A stretch of 64,000 bases of DNA from Bolinopsis microptera. Its lineage: Eukaryota > Ctenophora > Tentaculata > Lobata > Bolinopsidae. Positions within the stretch are counted from its first letter, which is position 1; each line of letters opens with the position of its first letter. The notes under the pieces were generated by a model that ran no database searches, was not told the DNA's origin, and worked only from the letters and a program-made list of their open reading frames with translations. The translations under genes were made by a program, and so were the position numbers. This document shows, piece after piece, positions 47,086 to 57,837 of the stretch. Location of the stretch: positions 6,674,460-6,738,459 of the forward strand of contig NC_087083.1 in NCBI RefSeq assembly GCF_026151205.1, written 5' to 3'.

Positions 47086-47838
47086 TGCCAGATAATCGGG
47101 CACAGTTTCAAGACTGGGATTGGAGTGCAAGTGCTACCCAGGCCCAACCGAGCACACTAGTTGACCGATCGATTATAGTTGGTATAGTTTCTAGCCACAC
47201 TGCTAGACTACATCAGTATGAGTCAGAATGTATGTCAGTATATTTGTCTGTGTAAACCATTTACAGAAGTACCTGGCGTTTCAAGATGGGAAAGAAATGT
47301 AATGATGTTTATTCAACGACGGAGTAAAAGATGGAGAAAGATTTATGATGATAAAGAAAAGATGGATACACAATGATGGACGATGAACTATTTTTGTTGA
47401 TTTTGAGTAAATATAAAGAGGACAGTTTATATCTAATTGTAATAGATGATCATTTTATATCCTGCCTCTGAGAAGGACTATTGTATGTGAATGTATATGA
47501 TTTGAAGTTCAGTTATAGCTCTTTTAAAAAACGTACTATGTGTACCGTTTTTTAAACGCGGTTTTGACAATATTATGAAAGTTTAAGATAACTTACTTGT
47601 AATATTTGGGCGATGATTCTATTTTAGTCGCAAATATTTGAAAATAATGTTGAATGTAAGATACTTGCAGAAATTTTAGTATTGCTCGTGGGTCTTGAAC
47701 TGTTTTATGGTAATTTTAGTCGTACAATTTTAAATTAATTAGAAAGAGATTTTATTGGGAAATTTGTTTTTTTTTAAGATTTTAATTTTTGATGTTGTGT
47801 TTTTCCCTTGAGACGAACAGTCCGTTTTCTTGTTGGGG
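47086..47838 (+). other. Inner element 3' untranslated region
   Basis: No coding frame between the polyprotein stop and the second LTR. A hairpin-forming AAAAAACGTACTATGTGTACCGTTTTTT lies near 47526-47553. No convincing polypurine tract is seen before 47839, but sequence quality drops from about 47760. Confidence 0.5.
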
Positions 47839-48745
47839 TGTTATTATTTAAATTTGGGAAATTAGGGTCAATTTATTTGGGTTTGGGTTTAAATTTTAGG
47901 TTTTTAGTACGGTTTTTTTTTGTTTAATTTTTTAGTTTTTTTTTGCCCAAAATTAAAATTTTAAAGAAAATTTCGGGGGTTTTTTTATTGCAGCTTCTTT
48001 TTGTACCCTTTTAGTGCAAAAGGTTTCATTTTTTTTTTTTTATCTTTAAAATTTTATTTTTCCGTGTAAAGAAAGAGCACGCGGAAGTTGTACTCATGCG
48101 GGGACTTTTTTACGCTTTGGTACCCCTTTTTAAAGGGCCCCTTTACGGGGTTCAGTGCGGGGGTTGGGCTGTTTTACGCCCCCCTTTTGGGGGTTTTTTT
48201 TAATTTTTGGTTACAAATTCCCCTTTTGGGCTTTTTTACCGAATTACCCAAAAGACTTTTTTCTATTCTTTTTGGCATTTTTAGGGGGGAACATTTTCTA
48301 AACCTTTATTTTTTTTAATTTGTGAAGTTTGGGAAAAGGCACACCCCTTACTGTTGTATCGACACACTTCTGATACAACCAAATTGTGGGAAAACACACT
48401 TCTCCCCTTTTGGGTTACGTATTTTTTTTTGGGATTTTTTTGAAAGGCCCCATTTCCTTCTTTTGGTATCAGACACGTTCTTTTAAAAAAAAATTGTGGA
48501 GCCCACACTTTTCCCCTTTTTGGGGGTTACGTTTTATTGTTGAAGTTTAGTAAGGCAAATCCTTTTGTTGTTAAGCCCACACTTCTGATACCCCCCAAAT
48601 TTTAGAGAACACTTCTTTTCCTTTTTTTTTTTGTTTGGGGGGACATACTTCCGTTAGTTTGAAAATGGGTGGTTTTAAAATTGACATAATTTTGGAAAAC
48701 CGGCCCACCCCCACGTAGCACCCTATAGTTTTTTTACTCGTTTTA
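47839..48745 (+). mobile_element. 3' LTR of the inner element (degraded copy of LTR-B)
   Basis: Follows LTR-B in order from TGTTATT...TTAGGGTCAATTT through GAGCACGCGGAAGTTGTACT and the tandem ...CACACTTCT... hairpin region to CTCGTTTTACAA near 48745, then ACTTC. Many small differences are probably sequence errors. Confidence 0.65.
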
Positions 48746-48749
48746 CAAA

Positions 48750-50990
48750 CTTCCTTTGCCCCCTTTGTTTTTTAATTTGCGATGAGGGGGAAATTTGGGT
48801 TTTGCCCAAGTCCCCGGGCCCTTTTAAAATTGGTTTTTTTTTTTCCCTTTTCCATACTGTTTGGTCTCTGTGGGTCTGTATGCCTCCTCGTTCTCCGATT
48901 CCCCTCTTTTTGGGGCGTTGCAGAATCTTTTTTAAATTTTTGTCCCAACCGTGCTTTTAAAAACAAAAATTTTCAACGGCTGCGACTTCCCTTTTCTCGA
49001 TTCTACAAAAACCTTTTACCCTTTGGCTCAACCGGATCACTTTTCTCCAAAAAAACCTTGGCAACATGTTTTTTCCTTTTACAAGCTGGCACACTTTTTT
49101 GCCCCCCAACACGGTCAGCCGGGTGACCCCCCCCACAATTATGCGGGCCTTTCCTTCCTTTTCTTTTCACCTTGCCGGGCCAAAACCGAAAGTGGGTGCC
49201 CGGGGAATTCTAGTTGTAGTCATGGAATCACTGTCCAAAATCTCCCTTTTACTGCTTTGGTTATGTGTTTTCCCCCTTCCGGAAAGCTAACCGGATCACG
49301 TTTTCCCAAAATTCCGGGGGTTCCGTTTTCCCCTAAAGGGAGTTGCCCTTTAAAAAGCGGGGTTTCTTCACCCCCCCGGGTTCAACACAGTGTTACCTGC
49401 ATCTCTCTTCCACAGCCCCTCGGGAAAAATTCTTCTCTGCAATTTTCCTGTTTTCTCCTAGCGTCGGCTTTTGGGCTCTCTAACGCTTCCTGCTCATTTT
49501 TTTTAAAAACCGTTGGTCCCTCTTTGATTTGCTTTCCGTGGGGGTTTTAGTTTCCCCGGTTTCCCCGATCTTTTTTTCAGGGGGGAAATCTTCCCTCTCA
49601 AAAAATTTTGGAATTGGTTCTTGACTTTCTTAAATTTTTTAAAAATCTCCCTTTTGGGGGGCCAAGTCTAAATTTTGAGTTTTTTCCCTTTACCCCGCAA
49701 AAGGGGGAAACCCATGCTCGAATCTCTGCAGAAAAATTGTCCCCGATGTCATATTTTTCCTGTCCCTCGGCCCCCTTACTTTTTTCATGTTTTCTCTCCC
49801 TTATCTCTTCTGTTTGGGTTTGGGCGATTTTTTCGCTTCTCAGTTGTCCTCCCCTTTTTTTCTTGAAATTAAGTGGGTCTTTCTCTCCTTTTTCTTCTTG
49901 TTCCCTCATAAATTCTCTCTCGTAATTTTTCCTGCTTTTTTTTCTCCCCGATATTTTCTCTCCCCAAAACCTCTATCCCCTGCCCCAAAAAATCCTCTCT
50001 TTTTCTCGCTAAAATCAAAAACCAACCCCCTTTTGGGCTCTCTTTTATCTCCGCCCCTCTTTTTCAATTTGTGTCCCATGATTCTTTTTTCCAATTTCCC
50101 CCCAAAATCGTTTCCACAACCCGGTTATTCCTCCCTTCTCCCTTTTTCCTTTTTCCCCTGCCCCTTGTTTGTGTGTCCGGGACTTTGTTCCATTTTCCTG
50201 GGGTTCTCCTGATATTTGTAAAAGGGGGGTTTGGGCCCAAAAAAGCCCTCCCGGGCTCCGGTGGTTTTACAGGGTGGCTCACGGGTGGGGGTTAGCAAAG
50301 TAGGGGAAACGCGCAAGGGACCCCCGTTTTTTATTTTAACCCCCCAAATTTTCCCCCGGACAAACCCCCCAAAATTTACCAAATTAATTAACCCCTTGGG
50401 GTCAATTGGGGAAATTTAGGGGGGGGGTCGACTTTTAAAACCCCGAAAGGGGGCCCCCCAGGGAAATTCACGGCGGATTTGGGGGGTTTAGGGGGGTCCT
50501 GGGTCGGGGGGTTGGGGGGGGGGGGGCCTGGGGGGGGGGTTGGGGGGGTTTGGGGGTTGGGGGTGGGGTTTTGGGTCAGGGTCGGGTCGGGGTTTCAGGG
50601 TCATTTTTCATTTTTTTCCTTTCATTTCTTTCATTTCAATTTCATTTCATTTATTAAACATTTTTTTTTTCGGGGGCCCCCAAGGGGCAGGGTTTCAAAT
50701 CAGGGCCCGGGTCGGGTCGGGGTTGGGGCAGGCCCAAGGGTCGGGGTTAAAGGGGTCGGGGTTTCAGGGTAGGGTCAGGGCCCAAAGGGTCAGGGTGGGT
50801 TTTAAGGGTCGGGGCCCAGGGTCAGGGTCGGGGTCGGGGTAAAGGGTATCAAATTTAAATTATATTGTCGGGGGGTAAATTGTCGGGGGGGTCAATTGTG
50901 GGGGGGTAAATTGTCGGGGGGTCAATTGTGGGGGGTTTAAATTTTGTCAGGGGGTCAATTTTCAGGGGGGGTTTCAAAATTGTCGCCCCC
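48750..50990 (-). other. Expected location of the outer element's gag and 5' leader, unreadable
   Basis: By position this is the 5' part of the outer minus-strand element. A 103-codon minus-strand frame at 49598-49909 is rich in Lys, Glu and Arg, as a Gag fragment might be, but with no motif. The stretch at 50480-50975 is strongly G-rich, with degraded GGGTCAGGGTCGGGG and ATTGTCGGGGGGTCAA repeats. Confidence 0.3.
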
Positions 50991-50999
50991 CGGGGAAGG

Positions 51000-51753
51000 G
51001 GCCGTACACGGTAATTAAAAATGTACAAGGGTCGTTGGGAAAAAGTGTGTCCCAAAATTTTCCTTAAGAAATAAAAGGGGTTACGATCTTGAAGTACCCT
51101 ACCCCCGGTTTTTTAAATTTTTAAAAAGAAATATAGGGGTTTTACGATTTGGGATTCGTACACGAATACCTGCAAATTTTCTAGCTCTCCCCAAACTCTG
51201 AAACCCTTTAAATCTTACAGGCTTTTGAGAGCCGTACAACTTTAAATGATCGAATGACTTGATCGAGTCCCAAGTTAGGTGAGAAAAAGGAAAACGGTTT
51301 TTCGAAAAAATTTAAATCTCGAAAGGTTATGAATTCCTACTTGTTTAATATTTCCGACTAGCGACTCGAAAGGCCCCGCTACACTGTTTTTCGGAAGCGG
51401 TAATTTTACAAACCTTTTCCCTTAAACAATCTTCCAGAACTTTCCGCTAACGGGGGCAAGAAAAAACCCACCCGCACTGGTTTAAATGACCCTCAATGGG
51501 GAAAAACCCCGTGACCCCCGCGGGCCCGTCTGTCCCAAAAACCCAACTTAACTAGCTAAACCTGACCCAAAAGTGCCTTTTCCCCGCCAAAAAACCCTCC
51601 CCTAATTTTTTCCAAATTTAAAAAATCTAATTTTTATTCTAATCCCAACGGGTTAATTTTTAAAATAATTTCAAAAATTTCCAAAAGATTCTAAAAAAAC
51701 CCCCCCAATAACAAAAACCTTTTGACCCCCCTTAACCCCCTTTCCATATTACA
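51000..51753 (-). mobile_element. 5' LTR of the outer element (degraded copy of LTR-A)
   Basis: Follows 36060-36753 in order: GTACACGG.TAATTAAAA.TGTACAAGGG, CACGAATACCTGCAAAT, GCCGTACAACTTTAAATGAT, CGAATGACTTGATCGAGTCC, CTCGAAAGGTTATGAATT and CCATATTACA at the end. The hairpin section is shortened, probably by sequence errors. Confidence 0.65.
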
Positions 51754-52475
51754 CTACTAAAAATTTCAAAGGATTTTTTGGACCCTTTTTTAGTCCCCTT
51801 AGGTGCCCTTTATTTTGCTCAAAACAAGGTCAAAAAGGAAACGCGGGGCCCCTGCAGAATTTGTGATGTTTCCCCCTCTCCGGGGCAAAACGCGATTTTT
51901 TTTTTTGTTTGAAAACAAAATTTTTTCGAAAAACTTTGCGACCCAAATTTGGGGTTTTTTCCAAATTTTTCTGAGGTCAAATTTGCGCAGTTCTTTTTAG
52001 GATTAAATTTTGCGCATTTTCCTTTTAATCGAGGGCCAAAAAATCAGTTTCACGTTTGTTACAAATTTTATGAACCTAAACACAATCCATTGCCTTGAAA
52101 AATTAAATTTCGAAATTTTTTAAAAAAAAAATTTTTGCGGTTTTGAGTTTATTCGGTTTTTATGCATCTAGACCCCTTTTTTGGACACCCCCAAAACGTA
52201 TGGGTTTGCCTCCAGCGGGGGGTCGCCGGGGATTTTGGGGGGCCCGACCCCAAAAACCCCCCGAGTCAGCGAGGTGGTAACCCCAAGTAACCTGGGGACA
52301 GTCGAGGGGGCCCAAACCCACCTTGCCTATAAACAACCCTACCCAAAGAGCCGCCCCCCCGTATAATTAGTAGTACTCGTCCTCCTTTTTTTGTGCCGGC
52401 GAACCCCCCCCCCCCCCCCCCCGCCTAAATGTGCCACCGAAATGATTCAGTATAACTAATTTGGTTCGTTCACAG

Positions 52476-52557
52476 ATTGATCATCTCAAATAAAGATAAA
52501 CGGAAGAAGAAATCAAGTAAACCTCTATATTATCGTCTTAAAACTGATTTAATCAAG
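52476..52557 (+). CDS. Possible isolated exon of an unidentified gene
   Basis: Acceptor GGTTCGTTCACAG and donor ATCAAG|GTAGGA frame a segment reading IISNKDKRKKKSSKPLYYRL, then KTDLIK. It is basic and protein-like, just outside the noisy block, but no neighbouring exon was found and the family is unknown. Confidence 0.25.
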
Positions 52558-52559
52558 GT

Positions 52560-53045
52560 AGGAACTGAATTTTATTCGCTTTATTTTATACAACAGGTTT
52601 GTAGTACTAGTTTGGTGAGGTTCCTTGCCGGCCATTACGATGCGAGCTCGGTTCGATTATGTTGCCTGTAATGCTTTAATGTTTATGCAAAGGTATTTAT
52701 TTAGCATTTAGAGTTCCTGGTTATTTGTAACTGTTTTTGGTAGTTGACTGAAAGCACATTCAATGCGGCACACTCGTAAGACAGAGGAACAACAAAATGC
52801 AATGTAATTACTCACTATTCTCACTATTCTGATAGATTAGAGTAATAGGCCAAATTGTGAACCAAGAGCGGAGACGTGTCAATCGTAAAATGCCAGCTAA
52901 TGAGTTAAGTTGAGTGTAGAGACACATTACCTCATGTACAGTTTTGAGGCGTGTAGATCTGAGATGTGTAGAGTGTTCTCCTGCAAGCCTTACTTCTTAT
53001 AAATGACGCTTTTTCTTTGGACCTGGTGGCCCACGAGAAGGTAAC
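52560..53045. other. Non-coding, no gene seen
   Basis: No supported exon; GTAG... donors and CAACAG acceptors occur but without protein-like sequence between them. Confidence 0.35.
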
Positions 53046-53061
53046 ATGAAGATGGTTTGCC

Positions 53062-53500
53062 TGCATCTGCCATCTGGTTACCTGGTTACCTGGTTACCTG
53101 GTTACCTGGTTACCTGGTTACCTGGTTACCTGGTTACCTGGTTACCTGGTTACCTGGTTACCTGGTTACCTGGTTACCTGGTTACCTGGTTACCTGGTTA
53201 CCTGGTTACCTGGTTACCTGGTTACATGGTTACCTGGTTTCCTGGTTACCTGGTTACCTGGTTACCTGGTTCCCTGGTTACCTGGTTACCTGGTTACCTG
53301 GTTACCTGGTTACCTGGTTACCTGGTTACCTGGTTACATGGTTACCTGGTTTCCTGGTTACCTGGTTACCTGGTTACCTGGTTCCCTGGTTACCTGGTTA
53401 CCTGGTTACCTGGTTACCTGGTTACCTGGTTACCTGGTTACCTGGTTACCTGGTTACCTGGTTACCTGGTTACCTGGTTACCTGCATCTGCCATCTGGGT
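53062..53500. repeat. 8-bp minisatellite (CTGGTTAC)n
   Basis: About 52 copies flanked on both sides by CCTGCATCTGCCATCTGG. Variants (ACATGGTTAC, CTGGTTTC, CTGGTTCC) recur as a block in the same order near 53224-53273 and 53336-53385, showing a higher-order duplication of about 112 bases. The three open frames (Trp-Leu-Pro-Gly-Tyr-Leu-Val-Thr) are repeat products. Confidence 0.97.
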
Positions 53501-53973
53501 ATATAATCTCTGCTAGATGCCTGAGTTGGATGTGTGGAGATGATTATGTAAATGAGACAGTATTTTGTGTATATATATATAGAAGTATAGAGACAGTAGA
53601 TGTACTAGTGAAAAACAGAGAGGATGACCTGAACCACACTTTTGTAGGTAAATCTTTGTTAAACAGAAGGCTCCTGTGATCCTGATTAGTGGTTATTACA
53701 TAATGACCAACTAGTATAGTGTAGTAATTAAAATGTAAAACGACTTGTAGTACATGTAGTATATGACTTGTTAACTCTGCTTAAATATGAATAATTTGAA
53801 CTTTTGCATATAATACATATCATTACCCGTAAGTGTACGGAGCGGAAAGGGTTTACTTCTGTGTGGAGCTTGTTGTCCTTTTGTTTTGATATGTTACTAT
53901 TATCTGTGCGAGCCTTGAATCTATAAGCTTACAATTTATGTAGCTTCATTTTTTACTGTACTATTTTATATTC

Positions 53974-54099
53974 TACCTTACTCGGGAATATTATGACTGG
54001 GATAAAGTGGTGGGTTTTTGGAAAACTCCGCCATATTTTTCCCGGTCATTAATTTTCCCAGTCATAAATTAACCCGCTATAATGTTCCCGAGTAAGGTA
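53974..54099. mobile_element. Small TACCTTA-end element
   Basis: TACCTTACTCGGGAA at the left and TTCCCGAGTAAGGTA at the right form 15-base inverted ends. The interior has GGTGGGTTTTTGGAAAACTC then CCGCCATATTTTTCCCGGTC. Confidence 0.7.
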
Positions 54100-54117
54100 A
54101 ACTAATAGTACCTAATA

Positions 54118-54219
54118 CATTTTGATGCTTGGTGGGTTTTGGAACATTCCGCCATATTTTCCCGGTCATTAATTTTCCCAGTCAAAAATTAACCCGCTAT
54201 AATATTCCCAAGTAAGGTA
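54118..54219. mobile_element. Partial second copy of the TACCTTA-end element
   Basis: Repeats the interior and right end of the preceding element (TTGGTGGGTTTTGGAA through TTCCCAAGTAAGGTA) but lacks the left end. Confidence 0.65.
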
Positions 54220-54224
54220 GACAA

Positions 54225-54767
54225 TTTTACGGACGAAATGATTCCAGGGGGACTCCCAACCCACCGCTTCGGCGGGTAGTTGATGCACTATTCACAAGCA
54301 AGAGCTACTTTGGTCTACTTGCTGTGAGGTGTCTACTTGCCGTGAGGTCTACTTACTGTGAGGTGTCTCAGCTACATGGTCCCCCCTTTTTTCCTTTTTA
54401 AACAATTTTTATTAATTTTTAAATCTAGCTTCATTTGCTTCGTGTTCACTTTTGCTATTGGCTTTACTAAAGAGCTACAGGCTTTTTATTTCACATGGGC
54501 CCGAGGGAAGTGATATTTCCCATAGCGTAGTAGGATTTTACATTTGTAAACACTTATAGAATATAGATGTGTATTAATATTGTTATAAGGTTAGCCTTTA
54601 TCGGACTGGTAACTGCATTTTACACACACATCCTAATATTTACAGCATTTAACAGACTTTCCCAAAATCTGCTCCTTACTTGAATTAGTCACTTTGACTT
54701 AGTCTTTAGTAGTGCATAGTCTGCATACTGCATAACCGTATGTAAGCCTCTTTTGAACACAGGTTCC
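54225..54767. other. Non-coding, no gene seen
   Basis: Contains a short repeat of CTACTTGCTGTGAGGTGT-like units near 54315-54365. No exon supported. Confidence 0.4.
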
Positions 54768-55204
54768 TGCAGTTCCTTATATTGGCATCACTTGCACTCT
54801 AGCTCCTTATATTGGCATCACTTGCACTCTAGCTCCTTATATTGGCATCACTTGCACTCTAGCTCCTTATATTGGCATCACTTGCACTCTAGCTCCTTAT
54901 ATTGGCATCACTTGCACTCTAGCTCCTTATATTGGCATTACTTACACTCTAGCTCCTTATATTGGCATTACTTACACTCTAGCTCCTTATATTGGCATCA
55001 CTTGCACTCTAGCTCTTTATATTGGTATCACTTGCACTCTAGCTCCTTATATTGGCATCACTTGCACTCTAGCTCCTTATATTGGCATCACTTGCACTCT
55101 AGCTCCTTATATTGGCATCACTTGCACTCTAGCTCCTTATATTGGCATCACTTGCACTCTAGCTCCTTATATTGGCATCACTTGCACTCTAGCTCCTTAT
55201 ATTG
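54768..55204. repeat. 30-bp minisatellite (AGCTCCTTATATTGGCATCACTTGCACTCT)n
   Basis: About 14.5 uninterrupted, nearly identical copies. Because 30 is a multiple of three, the array keeps one long frame open (SSLYWHHLHS repeated, 54753-55262). Differences such as GCATTACTTACACT do not favour silent positions, so coding is not supported. Confidence 0.95.
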
Positions 55205-55274
55205 TCATCAATCTGTTACAATCTTTATAAGTTTATATTACCTCATCAGGACGAGGGTTTGAAGTTAAATTGAA

Positions 55275-55415
55275 ATATTGAACCTTAAAGAAGCTAAACA
55301 AGCAGCTAGTGCTTTATCGCTATGATATTGCCGTGGCGCATGTGATTGCGTGTGCTTACATTGGATGTGCAGCAATAACAGGGGACCTAGACTGGGTGTA
55401 CTTTGATAGTCTGGG
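55275..55415 (+). CDS. Possible exon, unidentified
   Basis: One frame without ATG is open here and reads LVLYRYDIAVAHVIACAY, then GDLDWVYFDS, ending at a possible donor near GGGGTGTAAGC (55414). It is protein-like but short; no partner exon or family was recognised. Confidence 0.2.
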
Positions 55416-55624
55416 GTGTAAGCAAGGAGAACATGTTGGAAAACAAAAAAGAGAGACTTGACTACTGGAATTCCATGTGGTAAGTAGCAAGATCTCCTAC
55501 CTCGTCACTTCATTTCTCGGTCCTTTCTGACCCTGTACCTTCATTTCTGCCCTCTCTGACCCCCTTCATTTCTGACGTAAATTGTTTACAAACACATTTT
55601 CTTTTTTTGCATATTTTATATATA

Positions 55625-56130
55625 CCTTACAAGACATATTTATAACGTACGAAATGTGGCGGTTTTCCGAAAATTTCGCCATATTTTCGGACCGCCAAAA
55701 TTTCGGTCGTCGTAATAGAATCCGTCGCATTATCTTTTAGCTTATTTCAATGACTGTGCCTTCACTGCTTTATTTTGTTTCTAAAAAGTAATATCAAGTA
55801 AAATAAATAAATAAATTCTGGCATCTTGGGACAAATTATCACCACACCAATGACGAATTGAATGACAAGCAATACAGTTTAGATTTGCATTAAAATACAT
55901 GTATGTGCTAACATGAAAGTCTTACAGTCTTAATACAGACTAAGTTTGAACATGATTTTACCGAATTTCAGAAATTTCCTTACTGCTTACTGTCACAAAA
56001 AATGATGAAAAATACCCTTATTTTCTGTGACGTCCGAAATGTGACGGTTTTTGTTCAATTTCGCCATATTTTCGGACCGCCAAAATTTCGGTCGTCGCAA
56101 ATTGGTCCGCCACAAAAAAGTCTTGTAAGG
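55625..56130. mobile_element. Element with CCTTACAAGAC inverted ends inside the duplication
   Basis: CCTTACAAGAC (55625-55635) and GTCTTGTAAGG (56120-56130) are inverted, with TATATA on both sides. Directly repeated subterminal blocks (GAAATGTGGCGGTTTT... near 55650 and GAAATGTGACGGTTTT... near 56037, both continuing CGCCATATTTTCGGACCGCC). Absent from the corresponding place in copy 2. No coding capacity. Confidence 0.75.
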
Positions 56131-56487
56131 TATATATCTTTATTGAATTACTGTTATAGAAATTGGATTGTACGTGTGCGATATGCAACGTGAACTAGGG
56201 ATCTGCATAGTTGTTAAATGTTGTCATACCATATTATATTCCCTGCGGTGTATGACATAATCATGTGCACTCTAGTGCAGACTAGTGGAGACTCTAGTTT
56301 TATTTCGCAACTTACTCGTGTTACTGTTATCTGGACTTGTTTGTTTGTTTTTTTTGTTTATAAAACCCGTCCCAATCTTGTATCGGAAAATTACGAAACT
56401 CAATTCTGAGTGTGAATACGGGTGGTACCTGCAAAAGTGTTCATTATAAGCATTTAGAGTTCTGTAAAACTGGTTACCTGGACTTAA

Positions 56488-57837
56488 GGGGGCATACCCC
56501 AAATCTGTCCAGACCAAATGACCTCATAGGCAGTTCAGTGACCTTCTAGCGCACCGTTTCCACACAAAAAAAAAATATTTTGAGAATTCCCATTTTTGTA
56601 ATCGACCATTTCCTGGTTAAGATTGCAATTTTCGGAAAAAATTATTTTGTGGTTGAGACGCTATAAGTTAATCATTTCTTGTGGTATCGGGTTGAAATTT
56701 TGCTCGCCGTTTATTCACAACTATGTCAAGGTGTGTGTAAAATCTTGATATCATATCTAAAAAGGCTGGTGTGTTATGAATTTTCAAAGTCAAAAAGCTA
56801 AAATTGTCCTTTTCAGACTTATTTTAACAAAAAGTCAGTCAGGGAAGATCGGATTATTTGATGCTTGACATCAAATTGTTCTCTGAATTCTGGCGCAGTT
56901 TTTGATGCCCTCAAAATTTTTTTTACTCATTCACCTCCTGATCTATTGGACCTCAAAGCCAAACAACAAATTTAGGCACATTTTTCGTTTTTAATATTTA
57001 TTGATTTTTCGAAAATTTTGATAGGAATGTGCTAGTGACTTTTTGAAGGGTGCAAAATAACCGCAACTAGCACATTTATATATGAGTTATGAACAACAAA
57101 ACACCCTAAAATGCTTCCCTTTGAAGTTATGGGAGAAAATGTGATTTTTTGGCTTTGCAGATAAAAAATCACATTTTCTCCCATAACTTCAAAGGGAAGC
57201 ATTTTAGGGTGTTTTGTTGTTCATAACTTATATATAAATGTGCTAGTTGCAGTTATTTTGCACCCTTCAAAAAGTCACTAGCACATTCCTATCAAAATTT
57301 TCGAAAAATCAATAAATATTAAAAACGAAAAATGTGCCTAAATTTGTTGTTTGGCTTTGAGGTTCAATAGATCAGGAGGTGAATGAGTAAAAAAAATTTT
57401 GAGGGCATCAAAAACTGCGCCAGAATTCAGAGAACAATTTGATGTCAAGCATCAAATAATCCGATCTTCCCTGACTGACTTTTTGTTAAAATGAGTCTGA
57501 AAAGGACAATTTTAGCTTTTTGACTTTGAAAATTCATAACACACCAGCCTTTTTAGATATGATATCAAGATTTTACACACACCTTGACATAGTTGTGAAT
57601 AAACGGCGAACAAAATTTCAACCCGATACCACAAGAAATGATTAACTTATAGCGTCTCAACCACAAAATAATTTTTTCCGAAAATTGCACTCTTAACCAG
57701 GAAATGGTCGATTACAAAAATGGGAATTCTCAAAATAATTTTTTTTTGTGTGGAAACGGTGCGCTAGAAGGTCACTGAACTGCCTATGAGGTCATTTGGT
57801 CTGGACGGCACAAACCACTGTTTTGGGGTATGCCCCC
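56488..57837. mobile_element. piggyBac-like foldback element, 1350 bp, flanked by TTAA
   Basis: Two arms of about 663 and 675 bases are near-perfect inverted copies around a 12-base centre (57151-57162). Ends are GGGGGCATACCCC and GGGGTATGCCCCC, with TTAA at 56484-56487 and 57838-57841. The matching empty site at 58561-58590 has a single TTAA (GGACTTAAGTAAGTAATT). The right arm has a roughly 15-base insertion near its tip. No transposase; it must have been moved by another copy. Confidence 0.92.

Larger units (their letters stand above)
47760..52440. other. Probable low-quality sequence block
   Basis: The base texture changes abruptly: runs such as TTTTTTTTT, GGGGGG and CCCCCCCC appear every few dozen bases, GC rises, and familiar repeats (LTR-B, LTR-A) become recognisable but ragged, with runs lengthened and short words lost. 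Normal texture returns after a run of C near 52420. Open frames inside (Phe/Pro/Gly-rich) follow the runs. This looks like uncorrected long-read or gap-filled sequence. Confidence 0.75.

Noticed and set aside
48782-50842. Several 60-199-codon frames rich in Phe, Pro, Ser or Gly
   Set aside because: They follow inflated homopolymer runs in the noisy block and overlap on both strands.
50480-50975. GGGTCAGGGTCGGGG tracts as possible telomeric or G-quadruplex repeats
   Set aside because: They lie in unreliable sequence between two LTR copies, and the unit is irregular; no telomere unit fits.
54768-55204. Regular 30-base direct repeats suggestive of a CRISPR array
   Set aside because: Units are head-to-tail with no spacers, and the context is an animal genome.
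54753-55262. 169-codon frame of SSLYWHHLHS repeats
   Set aside because: The 30-base minisatellite keeps the frame by arithmetic alone; no signal peptide, promoter or homology was seen.
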